Shown here in pieces: positions 32,067 to 42,902 of a DNA stretch of 64,000 nucleotides. This DNA comes from Chlorops oryzae. Its lineage: Eukaryota > Arthropoda > Insecta > Diptera > Chloropidae. The notes beneath the pieces were generated by a model, which was not told where the DNA came from, did no database searches, and saw only the letters and a list, made by a program, of their open reading frames with translations. Where the stretch lies: positions 3,277,309 through 3,341,308 of the forward strand of contig CM035809.1 of the NCBI GenBank assembly GCA_020466095.1. Reading direction: 5' to 3'. Made by a program: the position numbers and the translations under genes. Positions within the stretch are counted from its first letter, which is position 1; every line of letters starts with the position of its first letter.

Positions 32067-34633
32067 ATCTTAAGGAGCTCCGATGGGCGGCGGTAATCCG
32101 CTTGTAGAGTAGAGAAATTTATAAGTCATTTTGTTTTTTAATTCGCTTTTGTAGCTTGGCATTCATATTGGTAGCTTAAAGATGACAAAGCTACCAACAT
32201 TCAGAACTCTTTCAAACGCTTAATATTCACCAAAATATATTTTTGACTTTCGGTGATACGCAGTGTCACATTAATGTGCCAATCACAGGAGATAATGTCA
32301 TACAGCGAAGTAAGTTTCTGAAAGAAATAACAGTCAACTGTATACCAATCAAATTCTGAGCAGAATTCGGGATGTTGTTGCGAATCCGTCGAACTTTGTC
32401 TCTGGAATTGAAGGCGCAACTTTGAGCTTTTGCCCAGGGAACTGCATAAAAACAAAGAGCAATTCGTATGTTACTATTGAGCGCATTAACTTATTTAAGT
32501 AGTAGTCAAGACATTTTAGACATTTTATGCTCCTCAACGATAAGCCGTATTGTCTTGTTATGCATACGATTGGGTAGCTAATTTATCCCTTTCCAAAAGT
32601 GCACATAGTAATTTTTTTGTAATAGGTCGCATTGAAGAGCTACAGCGGTTTAAGTGAAAAAAGTGAGAGGTGCTCAACGTACCCCATAGGTGGGATAGGT
32701 TGAGCAAGGGTATGGGGTAAATTGAGCAGTTAGAAAGTCTAACCTAACCATGGGTTTAATATTTACTAGACATAAAATGATATTTATATTTTACATTCCA
32801 CTCTTTATTTATATTATTTAAGTGACATAACAGTCAAAAAATTCTTTTAGGTAAAATATTTTGAATATAGAATTCAATAGAATTGAAAGTTAACGTGGCG
32901 TTCCCATTGTACAGTATTAGGAATAAAACAAATTTTCCACGAAAATAAATAAAAAAGAATACATTACTTTCGTTCTAGCTCGTGGGGTTAGTTGAGCAAT
33001 ATTGCTCAACTAGCCCCAAATCAAAATTTTTAAAAACAAGTAAGAAAGCTAAAGTCGGTCAAGCCCGACTTTTAAATACCCAGCGTCCCGACATTATGAG
33101 TGCACTATGTTTTTCTTCTCTATTTGTGGGCGTCGCAGTGGGAGGGCCACATAAATTATTTCCCTACACCTTTCATTCGCCTTGGTGAACCTATGTTACG
33201 AATTCGAAGCTTCTACGCCTTTTACTTCGGAAGTTACGAAAAATCTTCATTTGTGGGCGTGGCAGCGGGCGGGCCAGTTAAATTTTTTCCCTACACCTTT
33301 CATTCGCCTTGGTCAATCTATGTTGCGAATTTGAACCTTCTACGCCTTTTACTTACGTTACGATAAGCCCTTATTTGTGGGCTTATTTGTGGGCGTGGCT
33401 TACGGAGGGCGGCGTCCATTTTTTGCCAGGATACGTCCCTTTTCGTAGTTTACCAGTGCACCAAATATAAATCGAATGTGTTGAGTGGTTCGCAAGTTAC
33501 AAGCATTTTACTGAAAACACATTATATTCATTTGTGGGCGTGGCAGTGGGCGGATGTCTTCCATTTTTACTTAGGATCATACTCGGATCCCGATATACCT
33601 GTGTGCCAAATTTCGACTTGATTGGTCTAGCCGTTTCGGAGGAGATCCGACCACGGACGGACGGACAGACGGACAGACGGACGGACGGACAGACGGACAT
33701 GTCTAAATCGATTCAGTTTTTGATCCTGATCTTTTCTATATATATTTTGCTATATCTCCGGAGCTTAGTTCTCCCTGTTACAAGATTCGCACAAAACTAA
33801 TATACCTCGCTTACGCTGGGTATAATTTTTTATTGAATTCAAAGATCTATAACGTTAATTTAAATTTTTTAAAATTTCCGTATTCAATGAATATTTGATT
33901 TCATTATTTGAGTTGAAATCAAAATTTTAATTCACTATGAAAGAATTTAAACTTTAACTCATCAAAGTATTTTTTTCTGAACTGATTGAATTCAATATTT
34001 CTAAATCACTGTGAATGAATTCAAGTTTCAAATCAATTCACTTTTTTTTTTAAGTGAATGACTTTCAAATTTTTTTAATCACTAGGAATCAATTTATATT
34101 TACATTCAACTCATATTTCTTCTGAACTGAATGAATCGAAAATAAAATAACTCATTGCCTGAGTTATTCCGAAATTCATTCAAAAATGAATGATTCTTTT
34201 ACAGCTCTGCACTGTAAACAAACTGTTTGAATTATATCTCAAAATTTTATACATACCAAAAATACACTAAATTTATGAAAGTTTAACACAGACCTGATTG
34301 AAAACGGATAACAATTGACTCGTACAGACTAAATATTGACGTGAAAAATGTTTTTACTTTTTGGTCGTTAAATAAACAAAGCGTGCGTACACTTCACCCG
34401 ATCGACAAGTCGTCACTGGGGGTGGCGCATTGAGTTCCTCCCCCAAGGTCGGTTCTTTTCCCAATATGATGCATTAGCGTACGATGTATAGTTTGGAAGA
34501 TATTTCGATTGCCCAACTTGCCCCATTGCTCAACTAGCCCCGCTCTACCCTACATTACCTATGACATCGCCGTGTTGAAAATATTGTGATATTTGATCAA
34601 TGCACCTTATAATTAAATATTGTTTTTTGCCTT
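32067..34633. repeat. Tandem duplication, copy 1 (clean)
   Basis: It begins ATCTTAAGGAGCTCCGATGG, recurs from 34634, and the two copies abut. It contains blocks such as GGTGCTCAACGTACCCC, GCTCAACTAGCCCC and a full mini-me element (33032-33832). This copy reads normally. No ORF with a known domain. Confidence 0.9.
33032..33832 (-). mobile_element. mini-me/Helitron-like dipteran element
   Basis: Reading on the minus strand: TATACCCAGCGTAAGCGAGG start, a TATATATAG run, then GATCAGGATC, CGATTTAGACATGTCC, (GTCY)n as GTCCGTCTGTCC, then AAATTTGGCACACAGG, GCCCACTGCCACGCCCAC, ending in hairpin GTCGGGCTTGACCGAC and CTTACTTGTTTTTA. The (TA)n-core-(GTCY)n layout is the hallmark described for mini-me elements of Diptera; 3' hairpins are seen in Helitron-like elements. 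Internal direct repeats (GTGGGCG... and CCTACACCTTTCATTCGCC) are present. Confidence 0.75.
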
Positions 34634-37034
34634 ATCTTAAGGAGCTCCGATGGGCGGCGGTAATCCGCTTGTAGAGTAGAGAAATTTATAAGTCATTTTG
34701 TTTTTTAATTCGCTTTTGTAGCTTGGCATTCATATTGGTAGCTTAAAGATGACAAAGCTACCAACATTCAGAACTCTTTCAAACGCTTAATATTCACCAA
34801 AATATATTTTTGACTTTCGTGATACGCAGTGTCACATTAATGTGCCAATCACAGGAGATATTGTCATACAGCGAAGTAAGTTTCTGAAAGAAATAACAGT
34901 CAACTATATACCAATCAAATTCTGAGCAGAATTCTGGATGTTGTTGCGAATCCGTCGAACTTTGTCTCTGGAATTAAGAATTGGTTTCCAGGACGCTAAA
35001 ACAAATTCTGAGCTTTTGCCCAGTTTAAGGAACTTTGCATAACAACAAAGAGCAATTCTGTATGTTACTATTGAGTCGCATTAACTTATCCTTTCAAAGT
35101 AGTATTTTTTGTCAAGCCATTTTAGACAGTTTATAAAAATGCGTCCTCAACGATAAGCCGTATTGTCTTGTTGTGCATACGATTGGGGTAATGCTAAAAT
35201 TATCCCTTTCCAGGTTAATAGTGTCCATAGTAAATTTTTTTTTTAATAGGTCGCATTTTAGAGCTACAGCAGTTTAAGTGAAAAACAGTGAGAGGTGCTC
35301 AACGTACCCCATAGGTGGGATAAGATTAGATGCAAAGGTATGGGGTAACATTGAGCAGTTAGAAAGTCTAACCTAACCATGGGTTTCAATATTTACTAGA
35401 CATCAAATGAAATTTATATTTTACATTCACTCTGGTTATTTAAATTATTTAAGTGACATAACAGTCATAAAAGTCTTTTAGGTAGATACTTTAGAATATA
35501 GAATGTCAATACCGAATTGTAAAGTTACCACGTGGCTTTCCCATTGTACAGTATTCAGACCTTTGTGGTAATGGAGGCTAAGTAGTAATTGTACTATTAC
35601 GTACCTTTAATTCCCTTGGTGAACTATTTTGTATTGAAGCTACTAAGCTATATTCTAAATTACTTTGAGAATATCTTCAATGTAGCACGTGCAAGTACAG
35701 CGAATCTTGCAGTAAATATTTTCATAATTTGCAATTCGCTTAAGTAATTGATAGAATTGACAAAGAATTGAAAAATGTACTTGAACCTTTTCAACTTACT
35801 TTACGAATTACTTTTGCATTCTTTGTCAATTACACGTCATTTGAGTTTGCCAGGATAGTTTTTATAAAAACTCGTCACCAAGTATAAATCGAATTTTGAG
35901 TGTTCGACTGATTGCAATGCGATTTGTACTGAATAACCATTTAGGATTTTTGAGGTGGCATGGCATATTCCATGTTTGTTACTAGGACATAATTCGTATT
36001 TGTGTGCAAATTTTGTTAACTTTTTTGTTACATTTTTGGTTAGCTCGTTTTGGTTAGAATTTCCATTTCCAGTGTATTGTATTTGTTTTGTATAGTCGAT
36101 TTCTAGAGACGCGGATAAGGAATAAATAACGATTCAGTTATTATTGATTATTATCAAATTATCATATATTGCTATTTGGAAGAAGTTCTCCTGTTAAAAT
36201 AATCTCAAACTAATATATGTAACTGATAATTTTTAGAATTAAAGATCTATACGTTCAATAAATTTTTTAATTCTTTTCAATATATTTGATTCAATTGATT
36301 GAAAGTAAATTTGCTAATTCATTGAAAGTAAACTTTAATATCAAGTATTTGTACTTTACATTGAACTTGTTATTGAATTAAACTAAAATAACTGTATGAA
36401 TTCAAGTACCAGTACAATTCTTTTATAAATATTTCAATGAATGTACTTTCAATTGATTTTAACACAGGACATTAATATTAACAATTCAACATCAATTTTT
36501 CTGAACTGAATGAATAAAAAATAATAACTCATTTTCGTTCTAGCTGAGGGGTTAGTTAGCAATATTGCATTCAATTAGCCAATAAATATTCTTTTAAAAA
36601 AGCTGACACTGTAAACAAACTGTTTGAATTATATCTTAAAATTTTATACATACCAAAAATCACTAAGTTTATGAAAGTTTAACACAGACCTGATTGAAAA
36701 CGGATAACAATTGACTCGTACAGACTAAATATTGACGTGAAAATTGTTTTTGCTTTTTGGTCGTTAAATAAACAAAGCGTGCGTACACTTCACCCGATCG
36801 ACAAGTCGTCACTGGGGGTGGCGCATTTAGTTCCTCCCCCAAGGTCGGTTCTTTCCCCAATATGATGCATTAGCGTACGATGTATAGTTTCGGAGATATT
36901 TCGATTGCCCAACTTACCCTATTGCTCAACTAGCCCCGCTCTACCCTACATTACCTACATATGACATCGCCGTGTTGAAAATAATGTGATATTTGATCAA
37001 TGCACCTTATAATCAAATATTGTTTTTTGCCTTA
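34634..37034. repeat. Tandem duplication, copy 2 (garbled)
   Basis: It is clearly homologous to 32067-34633, closely so at both ends (to about 35000 and from 36600). In the middle every few bases an indel or base scramble occurs, and the mini-me equivalent (about 35570-36240) is nearly unrecognisable. It is 166 bp shorter overall and lies 62 bp from an assembly gap. The pattern suggests low-quality consensus or an unresolved haplotype rather than ordinary divergence. Confidence 0.8.
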
Positions 37035-37096
37035 CTATGCTTTACGTTTTCCCGCTGGGTAGCAAAGAATTTAAAACGCCTTATTTGAATTGAAAC

Positions 37097-37196
37097 NNNN
37101 NNNNNNNNNNNNNNNNNNNNNNNNNNNNNNNNNNNNNNNNNNNNNNNNNNNNNNNNNNNNNNNNNNNNNNNNNNNNNNNNNNNNNNNNNNNNNNNN
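37097..37196. other. Assembly gap (100 N)
   Basis: Exactly 100 N, just right of the garbled duplicate. Confidence 0.99.
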
Positions 37197-37460
37197 TTTT
37201 AATTTTTTTAATTTTTTCGAAACGAATTCCGTCTAGACTCTAGAGACGATGGAGGTATAGGGTTAAAAAATTTTGTGGTATCCCAGCAAAAATATGCACA
37301 TTTTGTACCCTCGGAGAGTTTCCACTGTCTAGAGTTTTCTTTTGTATGAAAAATTATTTCCACAGCTATGGAAACTAATAAAGCCCAAGGTTTCTGCTTC
37401 AACCTTTTCAATACACAAAATAAATCCGATTCTCATATAATTCTCAAACCGAAAATTATT

Positions 37461-37550
37461 AGGTCTGTTCCCGTACTGCACGAAACTGCCCAATTTTTTT
37501 AAAACTGTAAGAAAATCGGGATAAATTGGGCAGTTTTTGGAAACAGACCT
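37461..37550. mobile_element. Short palindromic MITE (90 bp)
   Basis: AGGTCTGTTCCCG and its inverted partner GGAAACAGACCT enclose inverted TGCCCAATTT/AAATTGGGCA. The 3-bp repeat ATT flanks it (37458-37460, 37551-37553). A 3-bp duplication suggests PIF/Harbinger, but the element is too short to be sure. Confidence 0.55.
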
Positions 37551-37553
37551 ATT

Positions 37554-38156
37554 GTTTGATATTCAGGGGTGTTATGGAAATCAATAGTTGTCAGAATCAG
37601 TTTTGAAGCCATTAATTATGTGGTTCAGGGATCTTTATAATCGAATATGGCTTTTGGTAATTGCATCTTTTTCGAGGAGGTGGAGTGGTCCGTTTTTCAC
37701 AATTTTTTCAAATTTCTTAATTTCATGCCAAGTAACATCCCTGCCAAATTTTATTGCTCTTACGCAACTCCTATTTCACAATATGGCCACAAGACGTATG
37801 GGGACACGGTACTGTCCGTCGCTGGTTTGTTGCATTTATCTCGTAGCTTTTGATAAAAAAAAATTAAGGGCGAAAGTATTTAGAGCAAAATTTTTCTTTT
37901 GTAACAAATAAATTCCGTTTTGTTTTTTTCAGTGCAGAGAATGAACTTTAAATTTCACTGAAAATGTCCACTCGATCGTTATGCATCGCGATTAGATGAA
38001 ATAATTTAGAAGAAAAAATAATTTGAAAAATATTGACCTTTTATACGCAACTACTCCTAACGAATTTTTCCCGTTTTTCCGACATCGTTTATTTCTTTTG
38101 AGTTTACAGCGTTTTATCTCAACAATAACTAAAAAAATTCTTTAGAGAACTTGAAG
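37554..38156. other. Downstream flank of the SKP1-like gene
   Basis: Two open frames (37588-37911 and 37647-37853, plus strand) overlap and have no domains. AT-rich and otherwise featureless; AATAAA-like sequences for the minus-strand gene are not obvious. Confidence 0.35.
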
Positions 38157-38582
38157 CTAGTTTACGTCGAAGTATGGCGTTGGTTTGTTGCGAAGCCCTT
38201 CACTCTGCGTAACACTTTGTCTATTTCTTGTCAGTGCAACGATTTCAGCACGCTCTAGGCTTTCAATAAAGTGACAGCCTGCGTTAGCTAGTCTTTTGAT
38301 TTTCAGTAAATTCGCTGCTAGAACTATTTGCAAAATTCGAGCTTTGTTGGACTGAAAAAATTGACACTCCCAGGCTTTCGTCTGTGCTGTGTTTGGAGAG
38401 TTGTGATAATGATACTTGGCCCAGGCGATTATCCGATCCAAAACAAAGGAGTCTATAACGGGAAGTCGTATATAGTCGCCATTAATTTCCAATAGTTCCT
38501 TTATCATTCCGCATGTGTTCATAATACTCATATCGACAATAAATATATCTCCATTCGAAGACTGCAATTTTATGGTTGCCAT
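38157..38582 (-). CDS. Divergent SKP1-like protein, intronless
   Basis: 141 residues. The start MATIKLQSSNGDIFIVD matches the SKP1 start (T/S-IKLQSSDGE-type). The middle keeps the BTB/POZ-like core: LPVIDSFVLDRIIAWAKYH, then W-x2-FFQ, then QIVLAANLLKIKRLANAGC. SKP1 is the adaptor of SCF ubiquitin ligases, linking cullin-1 to F-box proteins; insects have several intronless SKP paralogues. Here the acidic insert (usually rich in D/E) is short and neutral. After about residue 110 the F-box-binding helices (usual GKTPEEIRKTFNI... WCEEK tail) are replaced by unrelated sequence, giving 141 instead of about 162 residues. F-box binding is therefore doubtful. Lack of introns suggests a retrocopy. It could be a rapidly evolving gene or an early pseudogene; the frame is intact. 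Confidence 0.82.
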   Translation of the reverse strand: MATIKLQSSNGDIFIVDMSIMNTCGMIKELLEINGDYIRLPVIDSFVLDRIIAWAKYHYHNSPNTAQTKAWECQFFQSNKARILQIVLAANLLKIKRLANAGCHFIESLERAEIVALTRNRQSVTQSEGLRNKPTPYFDVN

Positions 38583-38777
38583 TCCTGTTGGGTTTCTTTC
38601 ATTGCTGTTTACTTTTTTCCTTAAAAAATGGAAATTTATAAAGTTACGAAAATTTTTTAAAAACTTTACATTTAGCCGATTGATACTTCGATCGAATATC
38701 TCCAGTCACAGTAAAAAAAAAACATTTTTGTAATTCTCTTAGATATTAAGACCCATAACTGAGCCTCCCATTTTGAG

Positions 38778-38939
38778 GCTGATTTACAAAAAGGCAGTGG
38801 CAGTGACAGTTTTCAAAATTTTAAATAGCACTATTTGATATGAAACAAATTACAATACGTTGTGGAATTTGTTTCATATCAAACAGTGCTCTTTAAGATT
38901 TCGAAAACTGTCACTGCCACTGCCTTATTGTAAATCAGC
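38778..38939. repeat. Palindromic MITE (162 bp)
   Basis: The whole element is an inverted repeat: GCTGATTTACAAAAAGGCAG on the left, its complement with few changes on the right, and a tiny loop near 38855. No clear target duplication. It lies upstream of the SKP1-like gene on that gene's strand. Confidence 0.75.
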
Positions 38940-39601
38940 GTTAAATTGAGTGAAAATACATGATAAAATGATCAAAATAATTCATTTTACAGGATCTTGT
39001 TTTCCAAAAACAGGACCCTTTTTATACCCGACACACTCTGTGTCGAGGGTATATTGCGTTTGTGTGGTTGTGTGTAATACCCAGAACTAGTCGAGATAGA
39101 CCATACAAAATATATATAGAAATGATCAGTGTCACCAGGAGATTCGATTTAGACATGTCCGTCCGTCTGTCCGTCTGTCCGTCTGTTTGTATACAGTTAT
39201 CTTATCGAAGAAATTGAGCTATCTTGACAAAATTTGGTATGCGTGCTCACGGGGACATGAGTAAGAACAAGTTCGAGAATGGACCCGATCGGACCATTTT
39301 TAGGGGTACCTCCAGTACTAGGGTCTGTTATGAAAATCACAAAAACTGCTCTAAAACCGATGTTTTTCAAGATATTTTAATGAAATTTGATATTTGATCA
39401 TATTTAAAAGCCAGTAATATTATTTCCTAAAATTGGAAAATTGGGCGTGGCAGAAGGGCGGTTTTCGAAAATTGTCTCCTACACCCGAAATTCAAATGGG
39501 ACTTGAACGAAATTTGGCACTTATGCTTCCTTTGTAGCCTTAAACATCCTTCCAAAAAATTTTCTTGATCGGTCCATTTTTAAGAGTACCTCCAGTACTA
39601 G

Positions 39602-40713
39602 CCCAAGTAGCAAAATAGGTCGAAAATTGGTAAATTCTTACCTATATTAGGTCAGAATATTTACTTGACCTAACCTAAATAGGTCGAAATTACGTCGATT
39701 CGACGTCGAGTCGACGTAAGTGGGGAATAGATTGGAAGTCGATTGGCGGTAATAATAGGTCATAATAGGGCATTTCGACTTCAAAGTCAGGGTGAAAAGA
39801 AGTCCGTTTACCTAATATTAGTCGAAAAGAAGTCGCAATGACCAATTTTCGACCTAATTGGACTTTTGAGTAAAACGAAAGAGAACGTAAAAGGAAACGA
39901 AAAAAGTGAGAGAGAGAGAGTAACAGAGAAAGATATAAATACATAATATCTTACTCAGTCATTCGTATTACTCGAAAGCAGAAATGAACGAGAGATTTTC
40001 TTCTTCGTGTGTCTTAAGAAATAAATAATAAATAAAATATGGACTTCATTAAAAATTATTTTGCGCTTAATAAGTCCCAAAAACATATGCCCGCTGAGAT
40101 TTTTCGTGAAAGTGTTCCTTCTACTTCTTCATTTTTAAGGGGCTTTCTCATTGATGGAAATTAAATAAATATTGCTAAAAAAAAATTGTTTTTCTTAAAG
40201 AAAAAACATATGCAGAAGAATAATTCTCAATTTGCCATTCGAAAAACATGGCGGAGCTCGACCTATTTTGACCTATTTCGACTTTAAAGTCAAACCGACT
40301 ATGAAGTCCAAAAATCAAGTCCGCTCGACTTTGAAGTCGAAGCATGCAACAAAATAAGTCAACTTTTGACCCTATTTCGCCCTATAAGTCAAACGGACTT
40401 TAAAGTCGAATTTTAGTCAAAAAATTGGTCTGTTTGCCTTGAAAAATTACCTAATTTGGAATTCAAAGTTAAGTCAATTTTAAGTCACTCAATAGGGAAT
40501 TTTTTACCTATTTTCGACCAAAAATCGACTTGGAAGTCGAAGCGACTTTGAAGTCATGAAATAGGTAGAATAGAGGTAATTTGGACCTACGAAACGGACT
40601 TTTAAGTTAGGTCATATTTAAGGCCGGAAAATAGGTCAGAAATAGGGTATTTTCAACCAAAATAGGTCGATTCGACTTGCTGCTGGTCGAATCGCTCTAT
40701 TTTGCTGCTTGGG
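39602..40713. mobile_element. Element A1: CCCAAG-terminus, motif-saturated
   Basis: The termini CCCAAGTAGCAAAATAGG and TATTTTGCTGCTTGGG are inverted copies. The 2-bp repeat AG flanks it, judged against the uninterrupted sequence CTAGGGTC in the second host copy. Nearly all of both sides consists of dozens of variants of AAGTCGAAAT / ACCTATTTTCGAC, in both orientations. A central unique block (about 39870-40250) has TATAAATA at 39934 and a small ORF. The superfamily is unknown to me. Confidence 0.75.
40039..40164 (+). CDS. Small ORF in element A1 (41 aa), conserved in A2
   Basis: It sits in the only non-repetitive part of A1, about 100 nt after a TATAAATA box. Residues 17-32 include MPAEIF and SVPSTSSF; the equivalent ORF of A2 (42630-42746) has MPGKIY and SVPSTSYF in register, without gaps across 26 residues (11 identical). 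It could be the surviving first exon of a lost transposase or a true small peptide. No known domain. Protein-level conservation between two copies is the only support. Confidence 0.35.
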   Translation: MDFIKNYFALNKSQKHMPAEIFRESVPSTSSFLRGFLIDGN

Positions 40714-41001
40714 AGGGTCGTCACAAAAATCCCAAAACTGCCTTAAAATCTGACTTTTTCGCAATATTTTAATGAAACTTAGAATTTGAGCGTATATTTA
40801 AGCCCCCGATTAGAATTCAAAAAAATTAGAAAAGTGGGCGTGGCAAAAGGGCGGTTTTCATAAAAAAATCTATCAAAGGTCGGTATATGGGGCCTCTAAT
40901 GGCCTTAAACACCTCTGGATATTAAATGTTATTTGAACATGTGTGTCTGTGTCGGGTATTCTATTGTCAGGCTAGCCTGACTATAACACCCTTACTTGTT
41001 T

Positions 41002-41490
41002 ATATGAAAGAAATCAAAATATGTGCAAATTTAGTAACATATCAGTTTGTTATCCTCACATTTGTAAGCTTTTTCTATCAGGTAAATAAAAGTTTAAAAA
41101 AAAGTAAATTGCTTCAATTTTTAAATTTTCGACCTTGGAATTGTCTTTGAACTTATCTTTGGGAGCATTTTAACGAAGCACCTTTAAGCTTAAAGCTTAG
41201 GTAAATTCCATGCCTTGTATTTTAAAATTTGTTAATGGCTTTAAGTGTCTTTGAAATGAAAAACTTTACTCAACTGAGCCAGTTGATTCAGGTAATCAGA
41301 TAATGTACTCAAAAATTGTTGCTATTGCTTTTTATTCGCAGCCTCCAGCGCCGAAATGATTGAAAATTTGGAACTTTTTCATCTTTCCATTCTCTGATGT
41401 TTCAGTCTGAGTAAAAGTTTTTCACAAAATCACAACTTCACAGTTTTATTGCCAAAATACAGTATAATACAGGATAAACACAGGGTCTCG
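41002..41490. other. Unassigned DNA
   Basis: AT-rich, no supported gene; leads into the minisatellite. Confidence 0.4.
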
Positions 41491-41680
41491 CCCTCTCTCG
41501 CCCTCTCTCGCCCTCTCTCGCCCTCTCTCGCCCTCTCTCGCCCTCTCTCGCCCTCTCTCGACCTCTCTCGACCTCTCTCGCCCTCTCTCGCCCTCTCTCG
41601 CCCTCTCTCGCCCTCTCTCGCCCTCTCTCGCCCTCTCTTGCCATCTCTCGTCCGCTCTCTACCTCTCTCGCCCTCTCGCT
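41491..41680. repeat. 10-bp minisatellite, 19 units
   Basis: Unit CCCTCTCTCG repeated 19 times, mostly exact. The last four units are variant (TCCGCTCTCT and others) and two have A for C. A 10-bp unit cycles all frames without a stop, so open frames on both strands (Arg/Glu/Gly-rich and Pro/Ser/Leu-rich) are by-products. The mini-me-like 3' motif GTGTCGGGTAAAG follows directly. Confidence 0.97.
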
Positions 41681-41739
41681 ATTCATATATTTGTGTCGGG
41701 TAAAGTATTGTTTGGTTCAGCTGACAACTTTAAACACCC

Positions 41740-42258
41740 TGATCTGTCTTCTACTACGAAAGAAAATCATGGAAAGAGAAAAAAATCAGAAAATAAGATT
41801 GTTATTAAGTTGGCTTTTCTGTGAATAGAAAATGAAAAATTCTCCTGTAAAAATCTGTTTTTATGTCAGTTTAATTTAATTTCGTCGACTCAAAACGCGA
41901 AGATAGGCATCCTTTTGACGTTGCTAGAAATTCCCATTGTTTGGAATTATACAGACTTCACAGAACAAAGTTAAATACTTAAATCTGTAGAGAGAATAAA
42001 AGACAGAAAACAAACAAGAAACCATTTTCCAGAAATGGAATGCAGCAGGAAATGGTAAACGTAATTTGCTCAACGCTTATTCTCGGAGGCCAATTGCAAT
42101 AATTTCTTGGAGAAGACAACCATTCGTTTTTTCATTCAAAATGACTTTTTTACAATTCTTAGGTTAATACAGCATGGGAGAGTCGCTGTGGATGAAAATT
42201 GTATTTTGACAGCACACACAATCTGAGCAAATACCAAAACATAAACACGCATACCTAC
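41740..42258. other. Unassigned DNA
   Basis: No coding region or repeat recognised before element A2. Confidence 0.4.
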
Positions 42259-42629
42259 CCCAACTAACAAAATAGGTCGAAAAGAGGTCCGTTCGACCTC
42301 TTTTTAGGTAAGAAAGACTTTCCGACTTGACCTAATTAAGTCGAAATTACGTCGATTCGACGTCGATTCGACGTAAGTGGGGAATAAAATGGAAGTCGAT
42401 TGGAAGTAATAATAGGGCATAATAGGGCATTTCGACTTCAAAGTCAGGGCGAAAAGAAGTCCGTTTTTCCAAATATTAGTCGAAAAGAAGTCCGTACGAC
42501 GTCAAAATGACCAATTCTCGACCTAATTGGACTTATGAGTAAATAAACATGAACTTATCGTAAAATGAATAAAATATTTTCAACGAAATATGTTCTATTA
42601 AATAAAATACAAGTAAAATAGAGACTTTA

Positions 42630-42746
42630 TGGAAATATATTTTTCGATTGCAAAAAACAAAACACGTATGCCAGGCAAGATTTATGGTAAAAGCGTTCCT
42701 TCTACCTCTTATTTTTTCATGGACCTTTTCAATGAAGAAAGATAAA
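42630..42746 (+). CDS. Small ORF in element A2 (38 aa)
   Basis: Counterpart of the A1 small ORF, in the same position within the element. It shares the MP-x2-I-[FY] and SVPSTS-x-F blocks, with a synonymous ACT/ACC change between copies in the second block. The C-terminus differs. Too short for a domain assignment. Confidence 0.3.
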
Positions 42747-42902
42747 ATAAAATTTTCTTCATTAAAAATATTTTCCCATACAAAAAGCAGGCTGAATCGA
42801 AGCTGTAGTGCGAACAAAGATGGCGAAGCATAAAATTCGACCACAAAGTCGAAATTACCTATTTTTCTGACCAACTAGGTAAAATCGACTTTGATGCCTC
42901 GA

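Larger units (their letters stand above)
39021..41001 (+). mobile_element. mini-me/Helitron-like element, interrupted
   Basis: The start TATACCCGACACACTCTGTG is followed by ATATATATAG, GATCAGTGTCACCAGG, CGATTTAGACATGTCCG and a (GTCY)n run at 39160-39190. The 3' end has GTGTCGGGTATT, hairpin GTCAGGCTAGCCTGAC and ACACCCTTACTTGTTT. Motif-rich element A1 splits it at 39602. A segment starting GTACCTCCAGTACTAG occurs twice (about 39305 and 39588), so the element carries internal direct repeats of about 280 bp. Confidence 0.75.

Noticed and set aside
33655..33700. CRISPR-like or regulatory array of GGAC repeats
   Set aside because: It is the (GTCY)n microsatellite core typical of mini-me elements.
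41438..41703. Arg/Glu-rich and Pro/Ser-rich frames on both strands
   Set aside because: Forced by the stop-free 10-bp minisatellite.
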